From Pleurocapsa minor HA4230-MV1 (GTDB taxonomy: Bacteria > Cyanobacteriota > Cyanobacteriia > Cyanobacteriales > Xenococcaceae): DNA of 64,000 nt. Of this stretch, positions 53,833 through 63,463 are shown piece by piece. The DNA is taken from NCBI GenBank assembly GCA_019359095.1, contig JAHHHZ010000036.1, forward strand, positions 248,001 through 312,000. Reading direction: 5' to 3'. Each line of letters begins with the position of its first letter. The first letter of the stretch is position 1. The notes below the pieces were generated by a model, which did not search any database, was not told where the DNA came from, and worked only from the letters and a program-made list of their open reading frames with translations. The position numbers were made by a program, and so were the translations under genes.

Positions 53833-54576
53833 TTAGCCCACTGATACCTGGCTGCCAGAGAGGGCTTCAACCAAGCTACGAACGACAGCTACCATAGCCA
53901 CTTCACTATTTAGCTGGTTAATCGCTGAACCGACTCCTACTCCCGATGCTCCAGCAGCGATCGCCATTGGCACAGTGACGCTAGATAAACCAGAGGCACA
54001 AAGTACAGGAATATTTACTGCCTGAGAAATACTGTAAGCAGCAGCCAAGGTGGGGGCTGCTTTTTCAATTAAGCCTCTCACTCCAGGATTGCCAGGTTGA
54101 ATGCTCGTTCCTCCCTCAGTTTGAATCAGATCGGCACCAGCTTGTACCAACTGTTCTGCTAGCTGAACCTGCTCATCTAAAGCCAAAATATGTGGGACAG
54201 TGACTGAAAGAGTTACTGTCGGCAACAATGAACGAGTCTGTTGCGTTAATTCTAAAACTTCAGCGGCTTCAAATCTTCTGCCCTGACTGTAAAAACTGTC
54301 GAAATTACCAATTTCAATGAGATCGGCACCAGCATTGACGGCACTGACAAATAATTCTGGCTCAACCGCAGAGACACAGATTGGTAAGTTGGTTAAATTA
54401 CGAATCGCTTCCACCAATTGAGGTTGAGCAGCAATATCGACGAAAGTTGCACCGCCAGCTTCGGCAGCTTTAACGACTGCTGTTACCTGTTGGTGGTCAA
54501 AGTTATTTAAGCCGCTAATCACCTTGAGAGCATTTTTCCGAGTTAAGGCTTGAGCTAGCTGAGGATGGATGGTCAT
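53833..54576 (-). CDS. ycf23: Ycf23/DUF561 family protein
   Basis: 247 residues, TIM-barrel-like: NALKVISGLNNFDHQQVTAVVKAAEAGGATFVDIAA, LPICVSAVEPELFVSAVNAGADLIEIGNFDSFY, QTEGGTSIQPGNPG, IPVLCASGLSSVTVPMAIAAGASGVGVGSAIN. This is the DUF561 family, known as Ycf23 in some plastid genomes. Function is not established; the barrel resembles thiazole- or tryptophan-type enzymes. Convergent with the aminotransferase. Confidence 0.85.
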   Translation of the reverse strand: MTIHPQLAQALTRKNALKVISGLNNFDHQQVTAVVKAAEAGGATFVDIAAQPQLVEAIRNLTNLPICVSAVEPELFVSAVNAGADLIEIGNFDSFYSQGRRFEAAEVLELTQQTRSLLPTVTLSVTVPHILALDEQVQLAEQLVQAGADLIQTEGGTSIQPGNPGVRGLIEKAAPTLAAAYSISQAVNIPVLCASGLSSVTVPMAIAAGASGVGVGSAINQLNSEVAMVAVVRSLVEALSGSQVSVG

Positions 54577-54697
54577 ATTTACTTTTTGAAATTTTTAAGT
54601 CTGAACTGTAATTAAGTTCTAGTCTAATTATTTTAAGCTGAGGCTTGACACCAAAATAAAATAAGCAGAGGGAATTAATCTAAAACTAAGAGATTAA

Positions 54698-54862
54698 TTA
54701 GGAGATTTTCGACGGCAGTTCAGTTAACTGCTTGCGCTGCGTTAAAACGTTTAGTTTTTGTAGTAGCATATCCACTTCAGCTTCTAGATGAAGATATTTA
54801 ACCTGCTGATTTGTCTGATAGTGTGTGGTTTTTGGGGTTGGATTAGATAAAACTGTAGCCAT
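54698..54862 (-). CDS. Small hypothetical protein with a predicted coiled coil
   Basis: Fifty-four residues: MATVLSNPTPKTTHYQTNQQ, then VKYLHLEAEVDMLLQKLNVL and a polar end. Residues 20-45 show a heptad-like spacing of leucines (L24, L26, V30, L33, L34, L37, L40), consistent with a short coiled coil. It stands alone between ycf23 and gshA, with AT-rich flanks. Similar short proteins occur in cyanobacteria. Function unknown; codon use looks ordinary, which supports it being real. Confidence 0.5.
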   Translation of the reverse strand: MATVLSNPTPKTTHYQTNQQVKYLHLEAEVDMLLQKLNVLTQRKQLTELPSKIS

Positions 54863-55119
54863 AAATAACTTATTTTTAATTTTGTTTGATTATGCGATTT
54901 GAAATCATAACTTAAGAAAAGCACATTCTAGACAGCATAATCTTTAGATTTCCTTTAGATTGTGATAATTTATACTGCTAATCATATGTGTATCAACAGA
55001 TACATAGCAATTATTGAAATTTTTTATCTTTGGTTCTTACTTAAGTAAGTTTCTCTTGTTGCGTTATTTAAGAGAAAATAAAGCGAAAGGTTTTTCGTAG
55101 CAATATTTGCGCAAAAAAG

Positions 55120-56277
55120 ATGAGTTTACTATCTAAAGGCTTTGAAGTTGAAATGTACACTGGCACGCCAGAAGGAAAAATTGTTGGTTTGTCAGATAAA
55201 ATCGTTCAAGCTTTAGATGGTTTTGTCCGCGAGCCTGATAGTCGTAACGTAGAATATACCACCGCTCCTTATTGTGGCTACGATCGCCTGCTCTGTGCCT
55301 TATTAAAGCCCAGACAATCCTTAAGAGGCTATCTGCAAACGTTAGGTGATTATACCCTCATTCCTGGTAGTACCATGTCCCTGGGAGGAAGCGATCGCTT
55401 TTGGCGTTCCGATCCTAATAATCCTTATCACGATTATATTGAGCAGACTTACGGTACTAACGTTGTAACTGCCAGTATTCATATTAATATTGGCATTGAA
55501 GATCCCGAAATCTTGATGCAGGCTTGTCGTTTAGTTAGGGTAGAAGCACCTCTATATTTAGCCCTGAGCGCCTCTTCTCCTTTTATTGATGGTCAAGTAA
55601 CAGGGAGTCACTCAACACGGTGGCAAATGTTCCCCAAAACCCCGCAAAACGTACCATTATTTGAAAGTCATAGTCACTTTATCCGCTGGACAGAAGAGCA
55701 GCTAGTTGCCAAAACCATGCGTAATGTGCGCCATCTCTGGAGTGCAGTGCGTCCCAATGGCGATCGCCGTCCTTATAATCTCAACCGTTTAGAACTAAGA
55801 ATTTGCGATCTCGTAGTCGATCCTCTGGCTTTACTGGCAATCACTGCTTTATTAGAAGCCAGAATCATGCAGATGATTGATGATCCTCAACTCGATCCAC
55901 TACAACAAAGTAATTTATCCACTTACGATTTACAGTCAGAATTAATGGCACTAACTGACGAAAATGAAGTATTAGCTGCCCGCTCTAGTTTAGACGCTGA
56001 ACTACGCCATTGGCAGGATGGTAGGAAGATTCTGGCTCGGGATTGGATTACAGAAATTTATGACGAAGTTTATCCCACTGCCAAAAAACGCGGTTTTAGC
56101 TGCTTCCTTTCTCCTTTGAAAAAAATTCTCCGTCAAGGAAACAGCGCCCAACAATGGCTAAAACTATACGAACAGGGAATGTCGCCCGTAGATATTATTC
56201 AACAAGATATCCAAAACATTGCTCGGCAAGAAAGAGATCTCGATTATGCCGTTTGTCCACAAGCCCTAATTGCCTGA
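55120..56277 (+). CDS. gshA: Cyanobacterial-type glutamate-cysteine ligase
   Basis: 385 residues. It starts LLSKGFEVEMYTGTPEGKIVGLSD, with REPDSRNVEYTTAPYCGYDRLLC, TYGTNVVTASIHINIGIEDPE, FESHSHFIRWTEEQL and NRLELRICDLVVDPLALL. These match the GCS2-like family used by cyanobacteria for the first step of glutathione synthesis (gamma-glutamylcysteine from Glu and Cys with ATP). Length is normal. Confidence 0.9.
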   Translation: MSLLSKGFEVEMYTGTPEGKIVGLSDKIVQALDGFVREPDSRNVEYTTAPYCGYDRLLCALLKPRQSLRGYLQTLGDYTLIPGSTMSLGGSDRFWRSDPNNPYHDYIEQTYGTNVVTASIHINIGIEDPEILMQACRLVRVEAPLYLALSASSPFIDGQVTGSHSTRWQMFPKTPQNVPLFESHSHFIRWTEEQLVAKTMRNVRHLWSAVRPNGDRRPYNLNRLELRICDLVVDPLALLAITALLEARIMQMIDDPQLDPLQQSNLSTYDLQSELMALTDENEVLAARSSLDAELRHWQDGRKILARDWITEIYDEVYPTAKKRGFSCFLSPLKKILRQGNSAQQWLKLYEQGMSPVDIIQQDIQNIARQERDLDYAVCPQALIA

Positions 56278-56280
56278 TAG

Positions 56281-56345
56281 ATTAGTAATTACTGATTACT
56301 GATTACTGATTACTGATTACTAATTACTGTTCACTGTTCATTGAT
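56281..56345. repeat. Heptamer repeat (GATTACT)n between gshA and trmL
   Basis: Five or six GATTACT/AATTACT units followed by GTTCACTGTTCATTG. Another heptamer array placed directly after a stop codon. Confidence 0.8.
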
Positions 56346-56349
56346 TTAA

Positions 56350-56805
56350 ATGGTTCGTGTTGTCCTCGTTAATCCCGAAATTCCCCCTAATACGGGCAAT
56401 ATTGCCCGTAGCTGCGCTGCTACCAAGACTGAATTACATCTAGTTGCACCTCTAGGATTTGAAATCAGCGATCGCCATCTTAAAAGAGCAGGTTTAGATT
56501 ATTGGCCGCTCGTAAAACTCCACTATCATGAAAACTTGGCGGCTTTTTGGCAAGAGCATCAGCAAAGAGGAGGTAGACTGATTGCTTTTAGTGTCAGGGG
56601 TACAAAAAATTATCTTGATTGCCAATATCAAGAAACAGACTGGCTGGTATTTGGTAAAGAAACTGCGGGCTTGCCTCCAGAAGTAACTGCTGCCTGCGAT
56701 CAAATAGTCCGTATTGATATTGCTGAACCAAAGGTACGCAGCTTAAATCTTTCTGTTAGTGTCTCCGTTGGCTTATTTGAAGCAATTAGACAGTCAACAC
56801 ATTAA
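56350..56805 (+). CDS. trmL: tRNA (cytidine/uridine-34-2'-O)-methyltransferase TrmL
   Basis: 151 residues, a minimal SPOUT protein: RVVLVNPEIPPNTGNIARSCAAT (motif 1 with the NTGNIAR), LVFGKETAGLPPEV (motif 2) and RIDIAEPKVRSLNLSVSVSVGLFEAIRQ (motif 3). TrmL methylates the wobble nucleotide of two leucine tRNAs. Start ATG follows the heptamer array by four bases, with no clear ribosome binding site. Confidence 0.9.
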   Translation: MVRVVLVNPEIPPNTGNIARSCAATKTELHLVAPLGFEISDRHLKRAGLDYWPLVKLHYHENLAAFWQEHQQRGGRLIAFSVRGTKNYLDCQYQETDWLVFGKETAGLPPEVTAACDQIVRIDIAEPKVRSLNLSVSVSVGLFEAIRQSTH

Positions 56806-57002
56806 CCGAATTTTGACCAATTAACTGTATTCTTGCTCGTACTACACTTGTTTAGAATCTCGTTTTAGGTTAATTTACTCTAAAAATAAGCTCTAATCAT
56901 CAAGGCAACTAATTAGCAAAGTGAAACAAATGACCCAGACTTTGCCAAATCTGCCTGAAAAAAAATGCTGTATTCTTTCTAAAATCAGACACCAATCTTG
57001 AT

Positions 57003-58319
57003 ATGGTTAAACTTGCTAATAATACATACTTCCAACTAGGTGTCTTTATGTCATCGGTAATGGTGGTGCAAACAATGGGCCAAAATCAATTGACTCATGC
57101 TATAGAGTTCGATCGCCCCTTAATTGAACAATTATCCATTACTAAACCAGGCGTTGATTCAGTTCAATCACAGCAACAGCTTACATCTCTCCCGCAAATT
57201 TTCAACCTACTTGCTTTTCAGTTCAAATCTCACTTAGGATTTTCAACGCAGTTAGATAATCCTCAACCTGCTAGTACGGTTCTTTTAGCTCAATCAAAAC
57301 GAACGAATCCTGCCTCAAACAATCAAGAATCATACCTGGCGAATGCCCAAACCCAACCCCAACCTCCGTCGCTAATTTATCATCAAGTAAAGCAAGGAGA
57401 TACCATCACCAAAATTGCTAGTGAATATCAAGTATCGAGAAACGAGCTAATTAAACTTAATCAGATTCCCAATTCAAATGTTATTTTTGTCGATCAAAGA
57501 TTACAAATTCCGACTACAGCGATTCAAAATAATCAAAATAATACCTTAAATTCTAGCAATTCGGCGATCGCTAATTTAGCTCCCACAACTAATTCTCGCA
57601 CTTTGCCTCAGCCAAAGAGTAACCAAACAAATATTGTTCCATCTGCCGACGAAGATCCCTACATCGCTAATCTCAGAGCAGAAATAGACCAACTGCGCGC
57701 ACAGTATAAACAGGAACAGGAACAAAAAGTAAATGGTAATGTAAAAACAGCTAGTTTAGTTTCCGTAACTGACCAACAGTTGGAATCAAAAGCAAAATCT
57801 AATCCTGCACAAATATCTACTACTGCTAAATTAAATTCACCTTTGCCACAGCGCAATATAAAATCCAATTTAATCAAACAAAATCTGATTGCTTTAAAAC
57901 TGCCTCCTTTATCTAACCCAGACGCATATCTACCCAATACTTTTGACGGCTATGCTTGGCCTGCTGAGGGAGTAGTAACCTCTGGCTATGGATGGCGTTG
58001 GGGAAGAATGCATCAAGGAATTGATATTGCTGCACCCATTGGTACACCTATTGTAGCAGCAGCAGCGGGAACAGTAATTGGTGTTGGATGGCACGATGGC
58101 TACGGCAACACTGTTAAGCTAGAGCATTTAGACGGCAGCGTTACTTTGTACGGTCACAATGACCGAAATTTAGTTACTCATGGTCAGCAAGTCGAGAAAG
58201 GGGAGCAGATAGCCGAAATGGGTAATACTGGCTTTAGTACGGGTTCTCATCTCCATTTTGAAATTCATTTAAGAGATCAACAGATAGTCGATCCTATAAC
58301 CTTACTTAGTGAGAGATAG
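57003..58319 (+). CDS. LysM and M23 metallopeptidase domain protein
   Basis: 438 residues. A hydrophobic N-terminus (signal-like), then LysM at about 128-172 (YHQVKQGDTITKIASEYQVSRNELIKLNQIPNSNVIFVDQRLQIP), an Asn/Gln-rich linker with a coiled coil (IANLRAEIDQLRAQYKQEQEQK), then M23: GYGWRWGRMHQGIDIAAPIGTPIVAAAAGTV, YGNTVKLEHLDGSVTLYGHN and GSHLHFEIHL. The zinc ligands HxxxD and HxH are intact. It should cleave or bind peptidoglycan, as in cell separation or envelope maintenance. Confidence 0.9.
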   Translation: MVKLANNTYFQLGVFMSSVMVVQTMGQNQLTHAIEFDRPLIEQLSITKPGVDSVQSQQQLTSLPQIFNLLAFQFKSHLGFSTQLDNPQPASTVLLAQSKRTNPASNNQESYLANAQTQPQPPSLIYHQVKQGDTITKIASEYQVSRNELIKLNQIPNSNVIFVDQRLQIPTTAIQNNQNNTLNSSNSAIANLAPTTNSRTLPQPKSNQTNIVPSADEDPYIANLRAEIDQLRAQYKQEQEQKVNGNVKTASLVSVTDQQLESKAKSNPAQISTTAKLNSPLPQRNIKSNLIKQNLIALKLPPLSNPDAYLPNTFDGYAWPAEGVVTSGYGWRWGRMHQGIDIAAPIGTPIVAAAAGTVIGVGWHDGYGNTVKLEHLDGSVTLYGHNDRNLVTHGQQVEKGEQIAEMGNTGFSTGSHLHFEIHLRDQQIVDPITLLSER

Positions 58320-58376
58320 TTTAGTTGTCGATTTTCTTGTGAGTGGCGATCGCCCATCTGAACTCAAATTGACGTT

Positions 58377-59360
58377 TTAATAAATATGAATATTAAAGCT
58401 AAATGTGATTTCCAGAGCTTTTAAGGGAAAATCGGCAGGTAAAGGAGCGAACGGGACTGAATTTTGCACCGCCTCTAAAGCTTCTCGATCTGCTTCATCA
58501 GAGCCAGAACCTTGAGATACTTGAAGTCCAGTAACTTGACCATTCTTTTCAATGTTAAAAGTTAACACAGTAGTACGATCGTCTTGTCGAAAAGCAGGAT
58601 TCCAGTTAGGCTTTACCTTTCCCTCCATTTCAGCCAGATATTCACTGAGATCGAGACCTTTTAAAGCTGCTAGCTGTTCGGGATTTAAAACACTATTGTA
58701 TTTAAGAGCTTCTGGACTAAAAAATGCGTCTCCACCACTAGCAAGGGTTTTTTCAAAATTTCCTCCTAATAAATCACCTGCACTGGTACTCACACCGTCT
58801 GGGTTTGCAGGTTTGTTGGGCTGATTAGACTCAGGAATAGGTGGGCTTTTGGGCGGTAAGCTCGTGGCTACTGAATCGCTTTTGGGTGGCGTTGCTACAG
58901 GTTTTGGTTGAGGCGCAGGAATTGTTGCTGATTTTGGAGTTGAAGCACTATCTGAGCCTGATAGGACTGGGGTTTGGTCTTTAACCGTAGGTATTGGTTC
59001 GGGGGTGGGTTGGGGAATCGGTTGTGGAGCAGGAGCAGGACTTGGTTCTGGTTGAGGGGGCGTTGGTGGCGTAACTGCTGTAGGTTCTGGGGGTGCTGCT
59101 CGATCGCCACTTTGATCTTCAGTGATAGTCTCTGCCGACTCTTTGGGAACAACTGTAAATTCAATTGGTTTGAGATCGCTTTTTTCTGGTGTAACAGTTT
59201 GAAGACTTTGATATCGTGCAAAAAAAAGTAATCCTAAACCATGAATCAAAACAGAAATTAAAATGGGCCATAGTAGATCCTGGTGATTTAAACCAGGGCG
59301 AACTACAGTTACTTGTTGATTATCTTGCTTTGCTGACTTTAGATCTACCATGATTGACAA
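58377..59360 (-). CDS. TonB-like energy-transducing protein
   Basis: 327 residues. One N-terminal membrane helix (LLWPILISVLIHGLGLLFFA) with the SVLIHG.L typical of TonB, a long Pro-rich and Glu/Gln-rich region (residues 85-195), and a C-terminal TonB domain (VKPNWNPAFRQDDRTTVLTFNIEKNGQVTGLQVSQGSGSDEADREALEAVQNSVPFAPLP). It couples inner-membrane energy to outer-membrane receptors. No exbB, exbD or receptor gene is adjacent. A second possible start lies 3 codons inside (MVDLKSAKQ). Confidence 0.88.
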   Translation of the reverse strand: MSIMVDLKSAKQDNQQVTVVRPGLNHQDLLWPILISVLIHGLGLLFFARYQSLQTVTPEKSDLKPIEFTVVPKESAETITEDQSGDRAAPPEPTAVTPPTPPQPEPSPAPAPQPIPQPTPEPIPTVKDQTPVLSGSDSASTPKSATIPAPQPKPVATPPKSDSVATSLPPKSPPIPESNQPNKPANPDGVSTSAGDLLGGNFEKTLASGGDAFFSPEALKYNSVLNPEQLAALKGLDLSEYLAEMEGKVKPNWNPAFRQDDRTTVLTFNIEKNGQVTGLQVSQGSGSDEADREALEAVQNSVPFAPLPADFPLKALEITFSFNIHIY

Positions 59361-59562
59361 CTATCCTCCGCAACTGAAAATCTTACAGGCAATTGTACCT
59401 ACATCCAACCTTAACAAATTGGGATTTTAAAGACTTTACTTTCACTGACGATTTCAATCAATTTTCCGTAAATCCCCCTCTAGTTAGATTTATTGTACCT
59501 ACTTTAGTCAGTAGCATTGATTAGTTACTAGACGACTGGTCTACTACGAATTAAGCAAATCT

Positions 59563-60309
59563 ATGTCTAAAATGTCTGAAATAGCAGAAAAAGTAGTCAT
59601 TATTACTGGAGCAAGCAGTGGTTTAGGCGAAGCTACGGCGCGCCGATTAGCCAAAAATGGAGCGAAGCTAATGCTGGCAGCTAGAAGAGAAGATCGCCTG
59701 AAAGATTTAGTAGCCGATCTTCAAAAAGACGGTGGTGTCGCTAAATATCAGGTAACAGACATTAGCGATCGCTCTCAAGTAGAGCAATTGGTTCAGGCAA
59801 CCAAAGAAGCTTATGGAAAAATAGATGTTTTAGTTAATAATGCAGGCTTGATGCCTTTATCACCTTTGGCAGCAGCGAAGGTAGATGAATGGGAAAAAAT
59901 GATTGATGTCAATATTAAGGGGGTACTTTACGGAGTGGCTGCGGTCATGCCACTCATGCTGCAACAAGGATCGGGACACATCATCAATCTTTCTTCAGTA
60001 GCAGGACACAAAGTATTTCCTGGGAGTGCAGTCTACTGTGCTACTAAGTTTGCTGTTAAAGCAATTTCTGAAGGCATTAGGCTTGAATCTGAGGGCAAAA
60101 TCCGTTCGACAAATATATCGCCTGGTGCATTGGCAACTGAGCTAGCCAGTACTATTACTCATGAAGAATCAGCCGAGATGGTCAAACAGTTGACTAATGT
60201 AGCAATTGATCCAGATGCGATCGCCCGCGCCATTACCTTTGCGATCGAGCAACCAGGGGATGTTGATGTTAATGAGATGATCATTCGTCCAACTAAGCAA
60301 GAACTATAA
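59563..60309 (+). CDS. Short-chain dehydrogenase/reductase
   Basis: 248 residues, classical [23 protein letters not shown] (nucleotide loop), [15 protein letters not shown] (NNAG), [30 protein letters not shown] (Ser, Tyr, Lys catalytic triad) and [14 protein letters not shown]. Such enzymes act on many alcohols and ketones with NAD(P)H. It starts a run of five same-strand genes with redox or detoxification themes. Confidence 0.92.
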   Translation: MSKMSEIAEKVVIITGASSGLGEATARRLAKNGAKLMLAARREDRLKDLVADLQKDGGVAKYQVTDISDRSQVEQLVQATKEAYGKIDVLVNNAGLMPLSPLAAAKVDEWEKMIDVNIKGVLYGVAAVMPLMLQQGSGHIINLSSVAGHKVFPGSAVYCATKFAVKAISEGIRLESEGKIRSTNISPGALATELASTITHEESAEMVKQLTNVAIDPDAIARAITFAIEQPGDVDVNEMIIRPTKQEL

Positions 60310-60351
60310 CAATAAAGCATTAAATAATTAGGTAAAAATTAAGCAAAAATC

Positions 60352-60906
60352 ATGTCACAAGAATTAAATAACAAAAAAATTGCCATTCTAGTCGCTGATG
60401 GTTTTGAACAGGTTGAATTAACCAAGCCCAAAGAAGCTTTTGAAGAGGCAGGGGCGCAAACTCAGATCATTTCCCTCAATAGCAATCGCGTTCAAGGATG
60501 GAATCATTTTGATCAAGCAGACTTTTTTGCTGTAGATGTTCCTTTAGAAAAGGCTCAAGCTGCTGACTATGATGCCTTGCTGCTGCCTGGTGGAGTAGCC
60601 AATCCCGACCAGTTACGCACTAACGACAAAGCGGTACAGTTTGTCAAATCATTCTTTGATGCTGGCAAACCCGTCGCTGCTATCTGCCATGCACTATGGA
60701 CTCTAATTGAGGCTGATGTAGTTAAAGGGCGTAATCTTACCTCTTGGCCTTCGCTCAAAACCGATCTTAAAAATGCAGGGGCGAACTGGATTGACCAGGA
60801 AGTAGTCGAAGATAATGGTTTGATAACTAGCCGTAACCCTGATGACATCCCTGCTTTTAATGCCAAGGCGATTGAATTATTTGCTAAACAACCAGCAGCT
60901 AAATAG
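60352..60906 (+). CDS. DJ-1/PfpI family protein
   Basis: 184 residues: KIAILVADGFEQVELTKPKEAFEEAGAQTQIIS, YDALLLPGGVANPDQLRTN, and the nucleophile elbow GKPVAAICHALWTLIEAD with Cys-His. The sequence VEDNGLITSRNPDDIPAFNAKAIELF is typical of the PfpI/YhbO subgroup, which counters glycation and other stress. Gap to the SDR gene 42 bases, so an operon is likely. Confidence 0.9.
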   Translation: MSQELNNKKIAILVADGFEQVELTKPKEAFEEAGAQTQIISLNSNRVQGWNHFDQADFFAVDVPLEKAQAADYDALLLPGGVANPDQLRTNDKAVQFVKSFFDAGKPVAAICHALWTLIEADVVKGRNLTSWPSLKTDLKNAGANWIDQEVVEDNGLITSRNPDDIPAFNAKAIELFAKQPAAK

Positions 60907-60968
60907 ATCAAAACTGTCGGCGCAATGGCGCAACTAGCCCAGCAAATTGAACTAATTTTTAAATACCA

Positions 60969-61601
60969 ATGCCTAATATCACTCTTTACGGTACACCTGT
61001 AAGTACCTATGTCCGTACGACTCGTTTGTTACTAGCAGAAGCTAATATCGACTATGACTTAAAAGATATTGGTATTTTTAACGGTGACAACAAAACACAA
61101 AGCTATTTAAGCAAGCATCCCTTTGGTAAAGTCCCCACGCTGGAAATAGATGGTCAAACAATCTACGAAACAGCCGCAATTACCTACTACATCAATCAAA
61201 AACTGGCTCAGGGTAAGTTTAGTCCACCCGATCTTTTGATGCAGACACGGATGCATCAGATCATGGCGATTATAGATAGCTATCTTTATGCTCCTGCGAT
61301 TGGCACAATTGTGATTCAGAATCTAATTGTACCTACTCAAGGTGGGACAACTGACCAGCAAGCAGTAGAAGGAGCGATCGCGCCAACGCAAAAAGCTCTA
61401 AAAGCAATTGAAGACTTAGTTGTCGGGACTCCTTTTCTAGTTGGCAGCATGATTAGTATTGCCGATTTTTATCTAATTCCCATTTTTGTTTATTTAGCAA
61501 AAACGCCCCAATTTAAGGCGCTAACAGAAAACACCCCCAAGCTCAATGTATGGTTGAACGAAGTAAAGATGCTTGCTAGTGTTCAACAAATTTGTGCCTA
61601 G
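60969..61601 (+). CDS. Glutathione S-transferase family protein
   Basis: 210 residues. The N-terminal thioredoxin-like half is LYGTPVSTYVRTTRLLLAEANIDYDLKDIG, PFGKVPTLEIDGQTIYETAAITYYINQK, with Ser/Thr at the active-site position and the cis-Pro loop KVPTL. The C-terminal half is helical (FLVGSMISIADFYLIPIFVYL). It would use glutathione, whose synthesis gene gshA lies nearby in this window. Confidence 0.9.
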   Translation: MPNITLYGTPVSTYVRTTRLLLAEANIDYDLKDIGIFNGDNKTQSYLSKHPFGKVPTLEIDGQTIYETAAITYYINQKLAQGKFSPPDLLMQTRMHQIMAIIDSYLYAPAIGTIVIQNLIVPTQGGTTDQQAVEGAIAPTQKALKAIEDLVVGTPFLVGSMISIADFYLIPIFVYLAKTPQFKALTENTPKLNVWLNEVKMLASVQQICA

Positions 61602-61629
61602 ATCTTAGGAACGAGTAATTAAGACCTTT

Positions 61630-62094
61630 ATGCAATTAAGACTCAAAGATTTAGAAATTAGTAGCCCTGTATTTTCTCCTTTGGGCAACATTCCCCAACG
61701 TTATACTAGCGATGGTGAAAATATATCTCCTGCCTTACAGTGGCGTAAAATACCCCCCGAAACCAAAGAGTTAGCCTTAATCTGTCACGACCCAGATGCA
61801 CCTTTACCTTGGGGATTTACTCACTGGGTTGTCTACAATATTCCTGCCGACATTACCGAGATTGCCGAAGCTGGAGGAGATCTCTTTACCGCAGGGGTGA
61901 ACAGTTCTGGCAACAAGGGTTATACAGGGCCTGCTCCCCCACCAGGACACGGCGTGCATCATTACTATTTTTGGCTATATGCTCTCGATCGTTCCCTCGA
62001 ACTCCAGGCAGCTTTAAATCGAGAGCAATTACTTGAGGCGATCGCCGATCATATTACAGCTCAAGCCAGATTGGTAGGCACTTACCAACGTTAA
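61630..62094 (+). CDS. YbhB/YbcL (PEBP) family protein
   Basis: 154 residues: PQRYTSDGENISPALQWRKIPPETKELALICHDPDAPLPWGFTHWVVYNIPADITEI, then NSSGNKGYTGPAPPPGHGVHHYYFWLYALD. These are the hallmark DPDAP and GxxGYxGPxPPxGHGxHxYxF motifs of phosphatidylethanolamine-binding-like proteins. No signal peptide. Role unknown; a ligand pocket is expected. Confidence 0.9.
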   Translation: MQLRLKDLEISSPVFSPLGNIPQRYTSDGENISPALQWRKIPPETKELALICHDPDAPLPWGFTHWVVYNIPADITEIAEAGGDLFTAGVNSSGNKGYTGPAPPPGHGVHHYYFWLYALDRSLELQAALNREQLLEAIADHITAQARLVGTYQR

Positions 62095-62264
62095 AACTGT
62101 TAAAACCGCGAAGCTTTAAGCCATAAGCCATAAGCTTACATATTAGGGGATTTAACCCTCACTATGTCTTATTCTACCATGTGCAAAGTGGAGGAATTAA
62201 ATCAGGCTTAAAGCTTAGAGCTGAGAGCTTTTGTTAAAACTATTGTTCTCAATCAGATTAATTA

Positions 62265-63374
62265 TTGACTATGACTATCACCAACATGCCTCACCTCCTC
62301 AGTTCTTTTCAACTAAAAGATTTATCGTTAAAAAACCGTGTGGTAATGGCTCCGATGACTCGCGGACGTGCGGGTGAAGAGAAAACAGCCAACGCTTTGA
62401 TGGCGAAGTATTATGCTCAACGTGCAGGTGCAGGCTTGATTATCTCTGAAGGTACGGCAATTTCTCAACAAGGCTATGGCTGGACAAATAGTCCAGGAAT
62501 TTACACTCCTGAGCAAACTATAGCCTGGAAACAGGTAGTAGATGCGGTACATGAGCAGGGGTCAAAAATCTTTTTACAACTATGGCATACAGGTAGAGCT
62601 TCCCACAGCAGTTTCCAATTAAATAATCAACTGCCGATAGCTCCTTCCGCGATCGAGATTGAAGGTGGTGAGGCGCATACTCCTAGTGGTAAACAGCCAT
62701 ATGAAACACCTAGAGCTTTAGCAACAGCTGAAATAGCTTTAGTAGTAGAAGAATATCGCCAAGCAGCAGCCAACGCTAAAGAGGCGGGTTTTGATGGTGT
62801 CGAGATACATGCTGCCAACGGCTATTTAATCGATGAATTTTTACAGTCTAAAACCAATCATCGCACCGATCGATATGGTGGCAGTATTGCCAATCGCTAT
62901 CGTTTTTTACAAGAAGTAGTCGAAACAGTCTTAACTGTTTGGGATGCTGGACGTGTCGGAGTTAGGCTTTCTCCTAATGGTAGTTTTAACGATATGGGTT
63001 CACCAGATTACCGCGAGTCTTTCACCTATATCGCTCAACAATTAAACGGCTATCAATTAGCATATCTGCACCTACTAGATGGTTTGGCTTTTGGCTTCCA
63101 TGAATTAGGTGAGCCAATGACCATTGCAGAATTCAGAAAAATTTATGCTGGAGTTTTAATTGGTAACTGTGGTTACGATCGCACAGATGCGGAAAAAGCG
63201 ATCGCCTCTGGAGATGCAGATTTAGTTGCCTTTGGTAGACCATATATCAGTAACCCTGATTTAGCAGCTCGTTTTGCCCATAATTGGGAACTTAATCCCG
63301 ATGCAGAGATGAATGTTTGGTATTCCCCTGGTGCAGAAGGTTATACGAATTTTCCTGCTTATCAACCAGTGTAG
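62265..63374 (+). CDS. Old Yellow Enzyme-type ene-reductase (NemA-like)
   Basis: 369 residues, FMN-binding barrel: LKNRVVMAPMTRGRAG, AGLIISEGTAISQQGYGWTNSPGIY, IFLQLWHTGRASH (substrate-site HxG), GFDGVEIHAANGYLIDEFLQSKTNHRTDRYGGSIANRYRFLQEV, IGNCGYDRTDAEKAI, DLVAFGRPYISNPDL. The family reduces activated C=C bonds with NAD(P)H. It closes the same-strand run beginning at 59563. Confidence 0.93.
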   Translation: MTMTITNMPHLLSSFQLKDLSLKNRVVMAPMTRGRAGEEKTANALMAKYYAQRAGAGLIISEGTAISQQGYGWTNSPGIYTPEQTIAWKQVVDAVHEQGSKIFLQLWHTGRASHSSFQLNNQLPIAPSAIEIEGGEAHTPSGKQPYETPRALATAEIALVVEEYRQAAANAKEAGFDGVEIHAANGYLIDEFLQSKTNHRTDRYGGSIANRYRFLQEVVETVLTVWDAGRVGVRLSPNGSFNDMGSPDYRESFTYIAQQLNGYQLAYLHLLDGLAFGFHELGEPMTIAEFRKIYAGVLIGNCGYDRTDAEKAIASGDADLVAFGRPYISNPDLAARFAHNWELNPDAEMNVWYSPGAEGYTNFPAYQPV

Positions 63375-63463
63375 TGATTACTAATTACTGATTGCCCATT
63401 ACTCGTTACTCGTTACCCATTACCCATTACCCATTACCCATTACCCATTACCCATTACCCATT
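63372..63463. repeat. Heptamer array (TTACCCA)n after the OYE gene
   Basis: About eleven heptamers, starting as GATTACT-like and ending as a uniform TTACCCA array. The array leads directly into the C-terminal codons of the minus-strand gene, whose last residues (MGNG) are read from it. Confidence 0.9.

Noticed and set aside
58974-59231. Plus-strand 85-residue Trp/Arg-rich ORF and a minus-strand 108-residue Gln/Asn-rich ORF
   Set aside because: Both are shadows of the proline-rich TonB coding region in other frames.
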